Origin: Callaeas wilsoni
Taxonomy: Eukaryota > Chordata > Aves > Passeriformes > Callaeidae
DNA length: 64,000 nt
Direction of reading: 5' to 3'
NCBI GenBank assembly: GCA_013398955.1
Contig: VWPU01008541.1
Location: 1-64,000, forward strand
The notes beneath the pieces are model-generated. The model was not told where the DNA came from. It saw nothing but the letters and a program-made list of their open reading frames with translations, and made no database searches. Shown in pieces: positions 11,093 through 25,484 of the stretch. Every line of letters starts with the position of its first letter. Position 1 is the first letter of the stretch. A program made the translations under genes and the position numbers.

Positions 11093-14000
11093 CCAAATAC
11101 GATATGATACATCTCAGTGTCAAATAGTCAGTCTGTGTGATACTTGCCGTATCCTCCTAGAGCATGGGAAACCAGCTAAAAGGGTTTTGGTACTGTTTAA
11201 TCTCCAACACAATTATTTACCAATGTCTTCTGTCCCATTAATCCAAGCAATTCATATTCATTTCAGAATTTTCTATACGAAGAAGCTGTGTCTGCCTGTC
11301 TAAAGGTTTTAATCTTCTGTGCAATAAAATGATATTATGTTTCACTTTGATTGAAAAGTTGTGCTATCTGGGGGATTATAGAAGTACTGCAAGTGGCATC
11401 AATCATCAAATAAACTCCAAGGGGGAAGAGGAGGATTTGTCCTTTTTTTCCCTGTATGAAATACAAAATAAAAAAGGAATCTTTTGGTTCCTTCTCTCCC
11501 TCAACTTTGTCTTTCACAAGCACTAATCCTCTCTTGGGTTTTCTCCAAAGGTTTTATGGACCACCGTATGAAACATGCTGTCATACTGATCATTGCAAGA
11601 TGACACTTTAAAAATATAAATCCAGCGAGAGTGTGATAACCTTCATTGTCAAATGGAAGGCAAAAAGGCACAAATGCACTCAAGTGAGTTTTTAAAGCTA
11701 AGTAGGAAGGTGACAAAAAGACTAAAGAGCTAGTCAGCCTGGCTGTGTCTGGAGGCTGGAAGGAGTAGAAGAAATCTAACATGATTATTTTCAGAATTTA
11801 AAATATTGCGGATGATGATATTGTGTCTAAAGGAAATCTTCAATGAAGAACATCCTTTATTTAATAAGCAATGAACAAAGAAGAAGAACTCAAACCAGTA
11901 TAAAATATTACTTGCCATCACCACTCTCAAACAGCTCTCTGGCCTAGAGGTGAAAATATCAGACTCTTCAGAAGTATTTTTAATATGGAAAGTAACACAA
12001 AATTATGTTAGGGACGGGAAGAAGCCCAGAAGGCAAAGCAAATAAATGGATCATACCCTCTCAGAGTGTGTTGGCCTGGAGCAAAAGTCACATAGTGAAA
12101 GAGAAAAAGAATCAGCCTATGATGTATGAACATCATAACAGTGTTTATGTGAACTGGAAAAATGCTAAAATAAAAGTAATGAAAAATATACACCAGTCTT
12201 TGTGAAACTAATCGGTTTACTTAATTTTCATTGGAGTTTTCTTTGTTCCCCTTCTTCTCTTTCCAAATTTAGACCCTCTAGGCCAGTAATACATAATATT
12301 TTATGGGATCTGAGTTAATGCTAATTGTTTTCAAAGCAATTGTGATCTTTACTCTGATTTGATTTCTATTGCCTGCTTTATTAGTTTGAGTTAATTCTCC
12401 TTTTGAGTGTTTCTCTTAAACGATATACTCCTTAGCTAAATGAAGTAATGTCTTTTGAAGGTGAAAATCTAACACCAAGAAAATGAGGGAGCTGAGTTTT
12501 ATTCAGTAGTTGTAGGTGATTTTTGTCCCAGCTTTAGTCACAATGGTGGAGGTATAAAGGAGTAGTTATTTCTTAGGCTGGCATACCAGTTTTAAACTCC
12601 AGGGGAAAATAATGTGCAAGCACATAAAATGGTGTAAAGCCATTTTCATTCACCTATCAATAAATATCCTTTCATCTGAGCACCTTGCCAAGGCTGGACA
12701 CAGCTGCCCTGACAGCAGGCAGCTTCTTCCCTATCAGATGATTAACAGTGCTCTTCAGGAAAGGGGAAGAGCCACCCCACATCAGAGTCCCAGGTAAACC
12801 TCTGGTCTTCCAAACATTTATATACAGCATCATTCTTTTCTCCAGTTTTCAATTTTTTTTTCTTTTCTGTGGCCATATAGGGCTACTGGTCTGTAATGCA
12901 TTTGTGAAGACAAATACGGGGGTGTGTGCATTCCAATAACAGGTACATATTCTGCACTTTTTTTTTTTTCTGAACAGATAATTAACTCTGACAAGAGCCT
13001 GTCAAAGTAACAGATGATCCTACTCAAACTTCCTCCAGTCCCTTGGCCTGAATCAAACCAATGAACCTTGGTAGTTCAGACTACAGAATTATATGAGAAA
13101 AAATATGAGATGGGCAGAAATCTTCTGTCCTTCCCTGAAACGTCTCCCCATGCAGTCAATAGATTTATCATGCATCAGTCACTTTGTATCATCAGGTGGA
13201 CAACAGACTCCAGATACATCAAAAAGAATAACCTCTGAGTATCGGAGTGTTTTTTGTCAATGCCAACTATTTAGCTAAATTAAAACTTCAAACATAATGG
13301 CTGCTATAATAATAATAATAGTCATATTAATATTAACTTTAAAAAAGCTGACTTTTTAGTAGTCTTTTTTGACTCTAAAGTTTAAGCAAGGATGAAATTG
13401 TAGAAAACTTCAGACTAAGAAAAAAAAATCGCACTGGATTCAAGTGTTGCTATCTGTGATCAAAAGTATATTTGGAAAACAAATTCCAGGAGAATAGACA
13501 TCTGTACTGAACTTGTTTTATAAAAACTGTGCTTAAGGGAGAGGAGAGGGGGGCGTCTGTTATTCTGCTTTGTTTATCAACATTGTAAATGCATGCAGAA
13601 AGCATCAGCTTTGCTCCCTTTTTCTCTCAGAAAAAAAGCTCTACCAGAAGCTTTTCTAATTTTGTTCAAAGGGTGGAAAAAAGAGAAAAAGAGACAGTCT
13701 TTAAAGCAAACTAGAATTTAAATAATCATTCTCCAATTTTTTTTCTTGTATTTGAAATAGAATTAAGTCCCAGTTACAACACAACTTATACTTTTAAAAA
13801 TAACCATGCAGGATTTTACAGTGTAACAGCTTTAACTAAAATCTACATGGATCAAGCTTTTCTTCCACCTCCATAAACCAAATTAGCTGTGTCCCACTTT
13901 AAGACAAGCATTTGAAATTAAGCTGAATTCTCTGTTTCCCAGTTTCTCTGTTCTTTATGAGGCTGAACAAGAAACAACAGAGGAGATGATATCTCATAAT

Positions 14001-16946
14001 CTGTAAAGCTGCAGGAGTAGATAGCTTTCCTTAGCATCACTGATTTAGCACTGCATTTACAAATTAGTGTTTCTGCTCCCTGGCAATTCATTGCTATCCC
14101 ATTCATTTCTGCTCGTCAAGAATGTCAGACATCAAGCAAGTAATGCATAAAGGCACAGCTTTTTCAGTTTAGAAACTACTTCAACATCAGCCATCCATCT
14201 AAAAATAAAATAAAAATGAAAGATTAGCACTCTTCCCCTCACAAAGCAAGAGACTCCAAGTGCCTCCAAGTACACAAATATTGGTACTTAGTACATTTGG
14301 ATGTACTAGTGAAGATGTATGAAACTCTATCTGCTTTTCCCTAGTCCTTTAAAGCAGAACGAAAGGAAAACTGCCTGCTCAGCCATCCTCTGTTTGTTTG
14401 TATTCTTCCAAAAAGACTTTTTTTGTTGTATAAAACTTCAGTAGTCTTTCTTTTTCCTTTCCATGAAGATGTCCTGCAAGAACTGTGTTCCTAGTACAAA
14501 CCAACCACCAGAAGAATGCCTGCAAGCAGCATAGTGGATCTTGTCCATGTACTGCATACAAAATAGAAAGTTTGAGTGATAAGAGGATTTAAAAATAAAC
14601 CTTATTAATTTTACACTTATATTTCTAGTAGATGTTTTATCTTCACAGATTAACTATTAAGGTACTAGCATCACTAAAGTGTTATAAAAGAATCTAATTT
14701 TTTTTTTAAACTCCAAACCTGAAGCAGACCTCAGGTATATATACTGTTGTCTTGTAACTTCGCAGCAGTACATGAACCATGGTATTGGACTTAAAAATAT
14801 GCCTGTTCTCTGCTTCTTGGTCTTTATTTGTGATTGGTCATTTTGCATGGTCACTTTTGAAACTTTCTGACATTTTCATCAAAATATCTTCAGATTTTCC
14901 AAGAAGGTCAAGGAAGAAATGATGTATTCTTTATCATATTAAAATCCATCTGGATTTTTACAGACATCAAAGCTGCCATTTAAAGTCTTTGCTTCAAGTG
15001 ATTAAATAGAAATGTTACTAAAATCACTCCGTGATAAAAACTAAGCATGCTTTTGAGAATTCACTTCTGTATGGCATGTGACTGAGTTTCTAGAAAAGAC
15101 ACAAACAGACTTCATATTTAGCACCTGTCATCTATTTCCTAACTCATTTTGGACTGGAGAAAATAAAGTAAACAGGAAGACCATATCGTGCAACAAGACC
15201 ATGTATTCAATATTGTTCTAATATTAATAATGTCTTTTGTGACATTTTTTGCACATCAGAGATTTGTACCTTGCAAAAACCGCTGTATAATTTATTATTA
15301 GAATCCAGATGTCTGACACGATGGACACAGGTTGCCTTCTGCTAACTGCGCTGCCCCTGAGACAGTGTCTGAAAGTTGAAGCAGTTGGTAACCTGACCTG
15401 TGCTGCTTCTGCACACACAATCCTCTGTTTCTATGCATTATGAATAGCAGCAGGTATATTGGGGGTATCAGTTTATAGCAAACTCTAATAATTAGCTTCT
15501 TAAAGGAAGTGCTAGAAATTTGTGAAACTTTTGTGCACTGAAGATCAACTGTCCAAAGCTTCATACTTTATTGATGAGGGCATTACACTGGATATAACAG
15601 ACTAGGTGCTTGTGTATCTGAAGCCTTAATGACTGTCAAACAAACTTATAAAAACAAAATTATTGTTGAGGGAACAATCTTGAATCTGCTGTTTGTTTAC
15701 TTTCAATAGTTTGCAACCTGTAAACCTCTACTGAATTGGTTTGTTAAACCACACTACCTGTTTGGTTTGATATCATGCTTTTATATATTTATTAATATTT
15801 CTTCTGCACATATTCATATTCCTTGTACATATTCATCAAATACATTCATAAGCATTCATTCCCCCACCACTTTTCTAACAGATATTGGCTACTAGATTTC
15901 CATTAAGAAGTCAAGGGATATAATCATAGGTCTTATGGAGGATCATGTAAAAGGATACAATTAACTTTTGTTTTGCAGATTACATGAGAGTCATTTTATA
16001 GTTCTGTATTTACAAAATGCTTTCATAAATACTTGGAGATGGTTTCTGAAGTTAAGTAATGTCCATTAAAATCATTGATTTTGATAGACTCTTTTCAAGA
16101 AATGGGAATTTACAGGTCCATTTTTACCACTTTAGGTTTTATAAGAGAAATACATTTTAAGAAATCACGTAACGATATATAGAACTGTCTATTTCTATTG
16201 TCATTCTGGTTCACTCATACAGAACGTGTTAGTGTTTACAGCCCAGACAGTCCATTTTCAGCACTTTTAATCTTCCACAGATTTGACCATGAATCGATCC
16301 TGGTTGAGAGATCATTTGTGAAAGTATTAACCTAGTTGAGCATGTGAGGTCAGAAATAGAATGGAATAAAGAACAGTCAAAGCTGGAGAGACAAAACAGA
16401 TGTTCATAAAGATTCTCCTCTTTTTATAGAATCTTGAACTTTGACCAAAAAACCCAGCAGCAAACAAAAAGGAAGAAAGCTATTGGGTCATCAGTACTTG
16501 TTGGGAAACTTGAATAAGAAATTAAGAAAAAGAAAACGTCAGTCCAATGATGTTTAATTTGGCTTCTCAGACATAAAGAGAGTGACAAATTCCTGGAAGG
16601 ATTTACAGAACACATTCTACAGAAAATTAAGGGAATTTAAAAATTTTTCATGAGATTATGAAAAGTAGATTTTGGGTAAGAGACAAACTGATGTGTAGAT
16701 GAAAACAGAGAAGCAATTTTGAAGAACTGATTGTCATTAACGTAAGCAAAATAGATACTAAGTGCCTTCCAGTTTTTTTCAGAATTTATTGCAGAAAATC
16801 TCTGTTCAGGAGATAAAACGTAAAACAGCATTTTTAGAAAAAAAAAAATGTATTCTGTAATTATGGAATTTGACATTAGATAACAACTATATTGGTTATT
16901 CTGGAAATGAAATTATTCTAAAGTACTGCCTGCAGTAACAAACTCT
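11093..16946. other. nearly 6 kb of AT-rich non-coding DNA
   Basis: I see only short simple runs: a run of 12 T at 12958-12969, an ATA-rich run near 13307-13320 and several shorter A or T tracts. Open frames here are 60-121 codons, lack recognisable domains and overlap on opposite strands. Nothing supports a gene or a named repeat. Confidence 0.55.
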
Positions 16947-17263
16947 TGTCACGCCCTTCCGGTCACCATGGGATCAGCCGGAAGCCTTTGCCTCAATGAG
17001 GCTTCCAGGGAGCCATACGAGCTGCTCCTCTCCCCTGTTCTCATTTAGCCTAACTTGCAAGGAATTAACTTACATTTCTTTCACATAGATAGATACTGTT
17101 AACATCCATACTTTATGCATTATAACATGTTTAATCGAGCTCTTTTAAAATATGATGACTGTCCCACTGCAAAATTTCTCGTAAAAAAGCATTTCTCTTC
17201 CAAACCCTTTGTAAAACAACACTTAACTGCTAATTCCCACCCGTTCTTGTTCACTGTGTGACA
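16947..17263. other. unclassified segment, G+C-rich at its 5' end, with competing hairpins
   Basis: The first 100 bases are clearly richer in G+C than the flanks. The ends are TGTCAC (16947-16952) and GTGACA (17258-17263), an inverted 6-bp pair with the TG...CA form of an LTR. However, the flanking pentamers ACTCT and TGAAG do not match, so an insertion is not proved. Inside, CTTCCGG (16956-16962) can pair with CCGGAAG (16978-16984), or GGAAGCCT (16980-16987) can pair with AGGCTTCC (16999-17006). The two stems share GGAAG and exclude each other. I do not recognise the family. It may be an old LTR or SINE remnant or a unique sequence. Confidence 0.35.
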
Positions 17264-20200
17264 TGAAGGATTCTATTGTATGCCTTATAGACCATACTTT
17301 ATTGGACAGCAGAGGTACAGAACACAGATGGGTATCTCATGGGAACATATGTATACAATAACAGTGGAGGTTTTTCCTCCAACATTAAAATATTATATTC
17401 TCCAATAATATCAAGACCAGACATGTATTAAGAAAAAATGAACAATGCAACTAGAGTCAGTAAGGTTTAAGATTTTTGGTAAGGTGGCTAGACTAGAAGG
17501 CAGAAAAGGCAGTATGAGTTAGGGAATGGTAAAACCATTAGCCTGGAAGCAAGGAGTTGAAACTGAGAATGTGCTAAATTGAACCACAATGTTTCTCTAT
17601 AAATGAACTCAGAAGTTTTTGTGGATTAATCTTTGTGTGGTAGGAGAAATCAGGACTGTAATTAATACAAAATAGTTGGCTTGTGTTTTTTTACACAAAC
17701 TTCATATTTCAGGACAGAGCATCCAGAGAAGTGGTGATAGAAATGTTTAAAGCAGGCTGCAGCATTTGCAGCTCTGATACTGAATTGCTATATAAAATTT
17801 AGAAGTCACTAAATCCATTACCTATCTCAGTTTATGCATCTGATAGTTCATGTATTAAAATAGTCCCATCTTTTCCTTTCCTCCTGAAGAGGAATGAGGT
17901 GAAGAAGAAACACCACGCATCTAAAGCGTGACACAGATTTTGAGTACAGTGAGATTCCCTGTACAATAGTTGTTCACATGAAAAAGAATTGCAGCTTCCA
18001 AAAATGTTGCTGGGTGAATCTCTGAAAAAAAGTGTAGGTTATTTATTGCTGATTTCTTTTCTATTCTGCAGGGTGTCAATGTTTTATGGCAGCAATACAA
18101 AGATTTCCTTAAGTTTCACAAGACTCTAGAAAATAATCAGCTTCTCTCATTTAAGTCACCAGTGAAAATATTGATGATTATAGACTGTTTGTTCAAGATG
18201 CCCTGTTACACTAACTGGATTTTATTGTTTGTTTGCCAAGAACAAACAGTACAGAGGCCTGAATGCTTGATGCATGAACAATCTTTGGAGTTTAGCATAG
18301 ATATGCACTAAAGATCAAAGCTGCTGCTTTGCTAAAAGTGAATGCCTGTGCCAGTGGCTCATTTGTTTCATGATAAAGTCATTCTGGAAAAATCCTGTAC
18401 TCTGACAAATTTCAATTAGGTTGATTACATTCTGCTTCCCTAAATTTCCCCTGCAGCTTCAGATGGAGACAGCTTTCTTAATTTCCTTTCCTAGCATGTT
18501 GTAGAGAGTCGCTGTGTTTTGGTAAATAGCTGCTACATTCCACCCAACATGTGGCTGATCTAATCCCTTTTTCTGCAGCACTTTCACAGTGTGAATTTTG
18601 CCTTATTACACTGGAAAACCTTCTATTTCAGCACGAGTAAGGGACAGATTCCCTTGGTGCTTTGCGTTTTGGGTGTCATGTAAAACGGCTTAAGTGAAAG
18701 TAGGAATCCTGCCCTGAACCTTTTTTCCTTTTTAATTGAGTTTAAGAGAACAACAATGTGTGTGTGTGCTGACCGTGAAGGAACAACACAAGCTCAATTA
18801 AAAATTTTGACATGCATTTTCTTCAATTTTGACTTTAATTGACATGCATTTTCTCTGTCTTTTGCTCCTAAAAAAGGAATTAATCTTGATTGTGGGTACA
18901 GAAAGTGCAGTCATATTTCTCTCCTTAGTTCTTCAGCTCTCAGTCATATTTGATGTATGCCTGACATTTCTCTATCCCCAACTTTTTTCTCTTATATCAG
19001 TGTCTGGCAAGAACTTGATCTTAACCCAGAGTATATATTCATCAAGTTGCTAAAAAGAGCTGCTAAACCCTCTTTCAACTCTTCTGTCTTATCTTTGTCC
19101 TGTGTGTGTTGTGGCAACACCTACTCTATGCAAGGACTGTTCCTTCTCTACCAACATATTTTGTGGCTAGTATGATATCACTGGGACCGAGGCTTAGGAT
19201 CTGTGGAAATAAAGTAGGATTGCACATTATTTTTCAGGGGAGCAAACAGCAGTTCCTCATCTTGATCCTGAGTGCTAAAGTGAAAAAGTTCCTTTGAGCA
19301 TTATGTTTCATGCATTTAAAAGTCTTTAAGGTATTAAAAACCAAAAAAATCAGACCTTCTTCCTCAATCCACTCTATCCTGAATTTAGAGCATTATATGT
19401 TCTACTGAATTCTTTTAATCTTCAAATAACTATTTCAATAATAACAATACTAAAATACAAGTAAAATTTCACTTCTTTTTTTTTTTTTAAATTAGAAAAT
19501 ATGATAGAAACCCTAGTCTGAGATATTTCATAATATATGATAGATAAGTAAGAATGTTGGGTTTTTTGATGGCTGAAATTTCCAAGTTATTTTAGTAACT
19601 ACTCAAAATATCAGTATACCAACTTGTACATGGTGACAGAGAGTAATATGATTTGATGATTTCTTCAATGTAATGAACATTGCATCTTGCCAAACTTCTA
19701 AAAAGAACATTAAAAATGTTTTTGGAGGCTCAAGTACAGTAGTTCAGATACTAGGTCAGATATTTTTCTTTGGATTTAAGATGCTGAGGCACAGTTACAC
19801 ACCTATATGGACAAAGAATAATATCTCAATTATTTTTCCTTTTTTTTTTCACTTAAAACACACTTCGATAATCAAACACTCCTGTTTTCTTTGCGTTACA
19901 AGCCACAACCACATCTAACAATTTCTCTAGTACCACATCCTATTAATTGTTAGTAAAACTAAACTTGTTGAATAGTCACATTTGGGTTGTTGCATTTCAA
20001 AACCACTGAGAGTGAGAAAATGGTCACTCACGTGCAGTGCAAATTTGAAACTTACAGTAAATGGAAACATTTCTGAGCATGTAGGTCCCTATATTCCAGG
20101 CACAAAACAAGTAAACTTTGCAATCATTTACTTTACCTGAATCTTATCAGGAACTAGAATTTCCATTTTACCTATTAAAGAAAAACAATTGCAATGAATG

Positions 20201-21426
20201 GGGACAGTGTATTTATTGCAACCGGTCTGTCATATTTTGTTTGGGACTCAACATTTATGTCCTAGCTCAATAACTGAGCATGGGTCCCAGATGTTACAGA
20301 CCACCAGAGACAATTAGCTGTCCTAGCACGACTTCTGAATGGAAATTAAACCTATAGTACACTGGCTGCTGTTTATCCTGTTAATGAACAAACTGCTCTG
20401 CTTTTTCTTGGCTTCTTAATCTTATTCTACAAGATAATCTATTTAACCAGCAGTATTTGCCTTTTTAGGTAGAAAACTTGTGAAGATTGTAAGAAAACTA
20501 TGCATGGAAAGAGAAAATTAGGTTTTTAAAAAGAGAGAAACTGGTAAAAAATAAGTATTTAAAATTCTCATTCCATTTCTCCCTTTGTCCTGCAGGACAG
20601 TTGACAGAAGAATTTGCTTTTCAGGCAAAGGTCATCCCATATAGCATCTTTCATATGCTATTTTGATGAAGCATAAAGGTTTTTTACACAGTAGAAGAAA
20701 ACAGGAATACAGGATTCTCTTAATTTCAAATGGAAATGGTGAAAGATTTCTTGCAAAATTCTGCAGATGATGTATTTTCATTATTTTCATTTTTTACACA
20801 TCAAAAAGTGTCCTAAGAACAATTGGCATTTCATATACCTCCATTAACTCTCTACTATAATTATTGACTAAATAAAAAAGGCAGAAAAAATGAAAGGGAA
20901 AGAATTTTCAAGTACTTTCGCCTCAGATCTTGATGGGTACAACAGTAAAATGGCATGGTCTGGCAATCAGATATGTTGAAAAGTAAATGCATGATATAAA
21001 ATAGTAGCAGTCAGTAAACAAGCCTGTATATACATGAGTAAGACTCGTGCACAGATGAAAGTCAAAAAGCTGAGAAAGGAAAATCAACTGAGAAGGCTAA
21101 GAAAAAGAGTACATTTAGAAAAATAGGGGGAAAAACTGTTTAGCTCTCCTCTCCCCTTTTTATTAATACATTATACTTATCATGCTATATTTTTACATTG
21201 ATGTTTACTGCTCATTATAAAAACATGTTCATCCAGTGCCCTGGGAACTCTCAATATAATTAAATATATACTAAATAATATTTCTGTCAATTATCCCTGT
21301 GTTCAAACTCACTCCTCATCAGTGTAAATACAACAAACAAGTTCATTAATCTCTGGAAAAGTTCCCCTGCAGGATCCTAAACTATGGACTATATGGGGCT
21401 GGATAAAGAGACATGTGTCTCTTTAT
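17264..21426. other. AT-rich non-coding stretch
   Basis: No gene supported. It contains the 16-bp direct repeat at 18807-18854 (listed separately), a (TG)n run near 18757-18770 and an 11-bp inverted repeat, ACTGTTTGTTC at 18184-18194 with its complement at 18240-18250. None amounts to a recognisable element. Confidence 0.55.
18807..18854. repeat. 16-bp direct repeat at 32-bp spacing
   Basis: TTGACATGCATTTTCT occurs at 18807-18822 and again, identically, at 18839-18854. The 16 bases between contain a partial echo, CAATTTTGAC. This looks like a small local duplication. It is too short to name. Confidence 0.8.
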
Positions 21427-21497
21427 GTTCATAGCATCCTAGAATCCCAGAATAGCCTGGGTTGAAAGGAACCCAAAAGGATAATCAAAGTCCAGCA
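21427..21497 (-). mobile_element. CR1 LINE 3' tail fragment, minus strand
   Basis: On the plus strand the segment reads CCTAGAATCCCAGAATAGCC, GGGTTGAAAGGAACCC, AAAGGATAATCAAAGTCCAG. This is the reverse complement of a CR1 3' end: ATTCTATG-type terminal repeats first, then the 'gggttggaaggga' block, then 'gatcatctagtcc'. The copy is about 70 bp, 5' truncated and diverged. The minus-strand frame that runs through it (21439-21795) is a shadow. Confidence 0.75.
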
Positions 21498-24400
21498 TCT
21501 CAAGAGAAAGAGTAAGATGGGTTCTGAGGAAAATGTAGAGTGGGTAGGATGTGTTATTGAGGGCTGACTGGACTGGATTATGGCACACTGCCAAATACAA
21601 CCCTGACACCGCTGACAACCTTTCAGTCACTGGTCCAGGGAAACTGAGACAACTTAGATGCCTATTGTAGTCTAAAATCTTTCTATACAGTTTTTTCAGT
21701 GAAATGAGTAAGACAGATTTAAGATTAAATAAGGAGCACTGAAAAAACCACTCCACTATTTCCAAATTGTCCTTTTTTATCTTGAAAGCAAACAAAAACT
21801 AGTTGTTGTTTTTTTTGTTCTCTGTAACAGGCTGACAGTAAGGTCATGCTTAAAGAACATACTTCTTTACTTCTTTCAATTTTTTTTTTCAGACTTCCTC
21901 ATAATTGCCATCAGCTTCATAAAGGAAATCATATTGTTATATTGATTAAGAGTGGCTGCATTTTCCAATTATTTCTATAATGAGTTTAGTGGCAATGACC
22001 CAGAAAATGGACAAAGACCTCACTTCAGATTAATGTTGATATGATGTAAATTGTTATTTTTTCCCTTCTCACCAGCAAATGATGCTAATAGATCCCCACT
22101 GTTAATTAATCAAAACCTCTCAAAATAGAGTTCACCAGGTGGAAATAATTAGAAGTTAATTGTCTCTTGTTTATTACTCTTCAGAGATGTAAACAGCAGT
22201 CTGATTTTATTTGACAGTATTTACTAAAAAGACCTATAATAAATAAATTAGTGGCACAAATGTTGTAGTTATGGTATGAATATTTGTGCTTGTGCATTTG
22301 TTTTATGAGACTATTCAATGTACAAAGAGCAATTTTCCCTCCAGAAAAGTAACATTTCAGCAGGTGCAAACATTTGCTATTTGTTTCATATGCAAAATTT
22401 CCTTTTGCTTTTTTCTGAATAACTGAGTGGCAGAAAAACATGAACAGAGTGTTTCAATGTGGAGTCACGCATAAGAAGGAGGCTTTTTCTTGTTTGCACT
22501 TTGATGGCTACAGAGGTTTTGTGTTTTGGAAAAAAACATTCTCTACTAGGGCAGAGTAGGAATTTATTAACAGATGGATTACTATCATGATGGTAATGGT
22601 GATAATGGTGATCACTATTTTTTGGAGTTAGTGGTCAAATGTCCCTTATCCTATTATGCCCAAATCCTGTTATGAATTTACATCCACAAATGAGGCACCT
22701 CACCTAGTTCAGAGGAAACTTTAGAATCCAGGTTGTTGTTATATTTAAAGTAAAAGAGATTAACCATCAGATTAATAAATGAGATTTTTTGTTAGCTCTC
22801 CTTTTCAAAACAAAGGAAGGAGAAATTAACTAAAAAAATTACAGTCAGATTAAGACAATCAGCAATCATCAATCTGAAGTTTATTTTAAAAGAGTGTTGC
22901 TCTTTAAAGCCACTAATTGAGATCCATTTCCCCTAAAGCTTGGCTTGATCCTCAGATGAAATGTGGTTGTGGCTTCTGGTCAGGCTCTAGCCAATTTTTA
23001 AGTTCAAAATCTGTGTTACCAGACTTTTTTTCCAGGGACTCTTTTCTTGATCTCAGGACCGATGGCCACAGAGAACAAAAAGCAATATTGTTTCATTTCC
23101 ACTATGCTACTATTTCACAGACAGTACTTCAGGTTTTCCAGTTTGTACAACAAACTATGATTTCTAAAACAGGAGTGTGAAAACTCACCAAGAATTAAAC
23201 TTTGGCAATTTTACTGCAAATATTATGGATCTGCCTGGTTGACTTTTGCCATCGTTCATATGATAAATATGCTGAAATAATGGCGACCAGCCTTAGTTTT
23301 AGTGTTTTTAAAACCCTACAAATTCTATGAATTTAATAGTAATAATAACAAAAAGGTTTATATTTTGCATGTTGTGTATGCAACTCAGAGGAGAAATTTC
23401 TGGTGTTGAACACTCTGTTATATCCTTGCCGTGTAGAGCAAGCAGTTGATATGATCAGAAAAATACAATCAAACTTAAAAATAGTTCTTAATTTGTGTTT
23501 TTAAGTTGTCACGTTTAGTTCCAGACAACTACATTGTTTTCTGCAAGACCTGTCCTTGCAGTCAAATAGCTGCCTGATGATGGCATTATTTTGTCTCAGA
23601 TGTCATTAGATAAGGTTCATTGACTTATTTCTTTTTTCAGTGTGACAATTAATATTTGACTTCACTTTTACCTATAAAGAAAAAACCCACACCCTTGTGT
23701 TTTCTTTATCAAACATTGAAGTAAAAACACAACTATAAACTTCAGCTACCACTTGAAGAACTCAGCTCTCAGGTGGTGATAAGCAAGCGTCAGGTCTAGG
23801 TCAGAACTCTGTAAGAGGAAGATATACACTCACTTTCTGGATGAAAGCAGTCAGCTTTTGGCTCAAGATTAATCTAGAAAATTAGAAACACTATGGCCTA
23901 CTCTAGACATGTTCTTTTATTTAATAATTCTTGTTCACTCTTCAAATTGTAGTTTTTCTGCCATTTTGTCTGTCAGGACAAAATTTTATTGAACTTTATC
24001 TACCATTTCTGCCATTCACTATTTTGAAAAGACCTTTGAAAAAAATCATCTTTCTTTAAGAAAAAATATATTTCTCTATTGAAAAGTCCATAATTCTTCC
24101 ATCTAGGTGGGTAGCATTCTTGAAATAGATCAGTCTGAATTCCCTAAAATTAATTTCTAAATTTTTCCTTGAATGTGATCTCTTGTGGGTTATTTTTAGC
24201 TTTATGATTTTCAAAAAGGCCATTTAACACCATTTCCTTTTGAATTTCTTTTTATGACTTTAAACTGTCCTGGCTGTGATCACGTATTAGTAGTACATGT
24301 AGCTAGAGGACTTTTCCTAAGGCTGTGTTTTAAATAGGAGGGAGTGACAGCTGATTGCTCTGTTATTGTATGTGTGTATGCTTCTGCACACACCTACAAA

Positions 24401-25484
24401 CTCCCCACACGAGCACACGCACACACACACACACACGTAAACTGCTAGGTTAGTTTTAAGGTTGGAATTTCATCTCTAGGTTTGTGCTCAGAATCAGTCC
24501 CCTTCTACTGAAATTAGAGTGTGAAGATCTCACAGTAGTTCATGTTACTTGTCAGTCAAAATTTAGCATTTTATATATATATAGCAACATCTGTTTTTTA
24601 AAAAGCACAACTGGTGTCTAAGTGATACAGGTATATATAATTCCCCTGTAATGGCATTCCATATGATAATTTTATAGTAAGATTACTCAACATTTATTAT
24701 TTTTTCCTTGATTTTTCTTCCTCTTGTTTTATGCTTTCATCAATCTCAGCTAGAGAGAAGGAACAAAAAACCCATGTGGATTTGCAAGCTTTAATTTTTG
24801 GATTAAACCAAAACACATAATATTCAAATAGCTTTTTTTTCAGTCTTAGAATTACAGACCTTGAAATGGGAACTGATTTTACACTTTCCTAAAATAATAT
24901 CTTTATGAGTGAAATTGGAAGAGAAGCACTCAATGGGAGAAGAGGGAAAATGGACCTGGCTGCTGCTGCAGGGGAGTTTGAAGTTTTGCTTGGAGAATAA
25001 AGGAGACCTTTACTGCTAGCATCCTCAAAAGGGAGTCTTTGTTCTGCAGAACACATTCTTTTGACCCTCCTTCTTGCCTGAGTTTTCTCCTCCCCTTCTA
25101 CTAAATAGGAAAAAAAAGGCTTAAATTTTAGGGATACAGCTGACCAATTTTAAACATTGGCAATGATATTAGCTGAATAAATGGAAACCTTTTCCTTTTA
25201 TATGCACGCTAATAACATAAAACATTTTATATGGATATTTCTGAAACTTGCAGAGGTGATAGGTAACATATTCCATACTTATCAAGTAAGGAACTGAAAC
25301 AAAGGACCAAGGTTAGTTTACATGCTAATAACAGTCTGCACCCTTATACTTCTCATCTATCAGGCAGTATGCAGGAAAGGGCAGCTAGGTTATCCCAGAA
25401 TACTGGCCAGTGAAGATTCTGTATGAGCTATTGATTGCATGTTATTCTGTTTCATATAAATAATTATATTCAGTTGTATATAAA
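21498..25484. other. AT-rich non-coding stretch
   Basis: No gene supported. At 22099-22113 there is CTGTTAATTAATCAA, which recurs exactly at 27192-27206 (see findings). The CA repeat at 24405-24436 is listed separately. An 87-codon frame at 22917-23180 shows no recognised domain. Confidence 0.55.
24405..24436. repeat. (CA)n microsatellite
   Basis: An interrupted CA tract with 17 uninterrupted bases of alternating C and A at 24420-24436, preceded by CACACGAGCACACG. It is a common short microsatellite. Confidence 0.85.

Noticed and set aside
18184..18250. 11-bp inverted repeat ACTGTTTGTTC / GAACAAACAGT
   Set aside because: The arms are 45 bp apart in T/G-rich DNA. At this length and spacing, chance occurrence in 64 kb is plausible.
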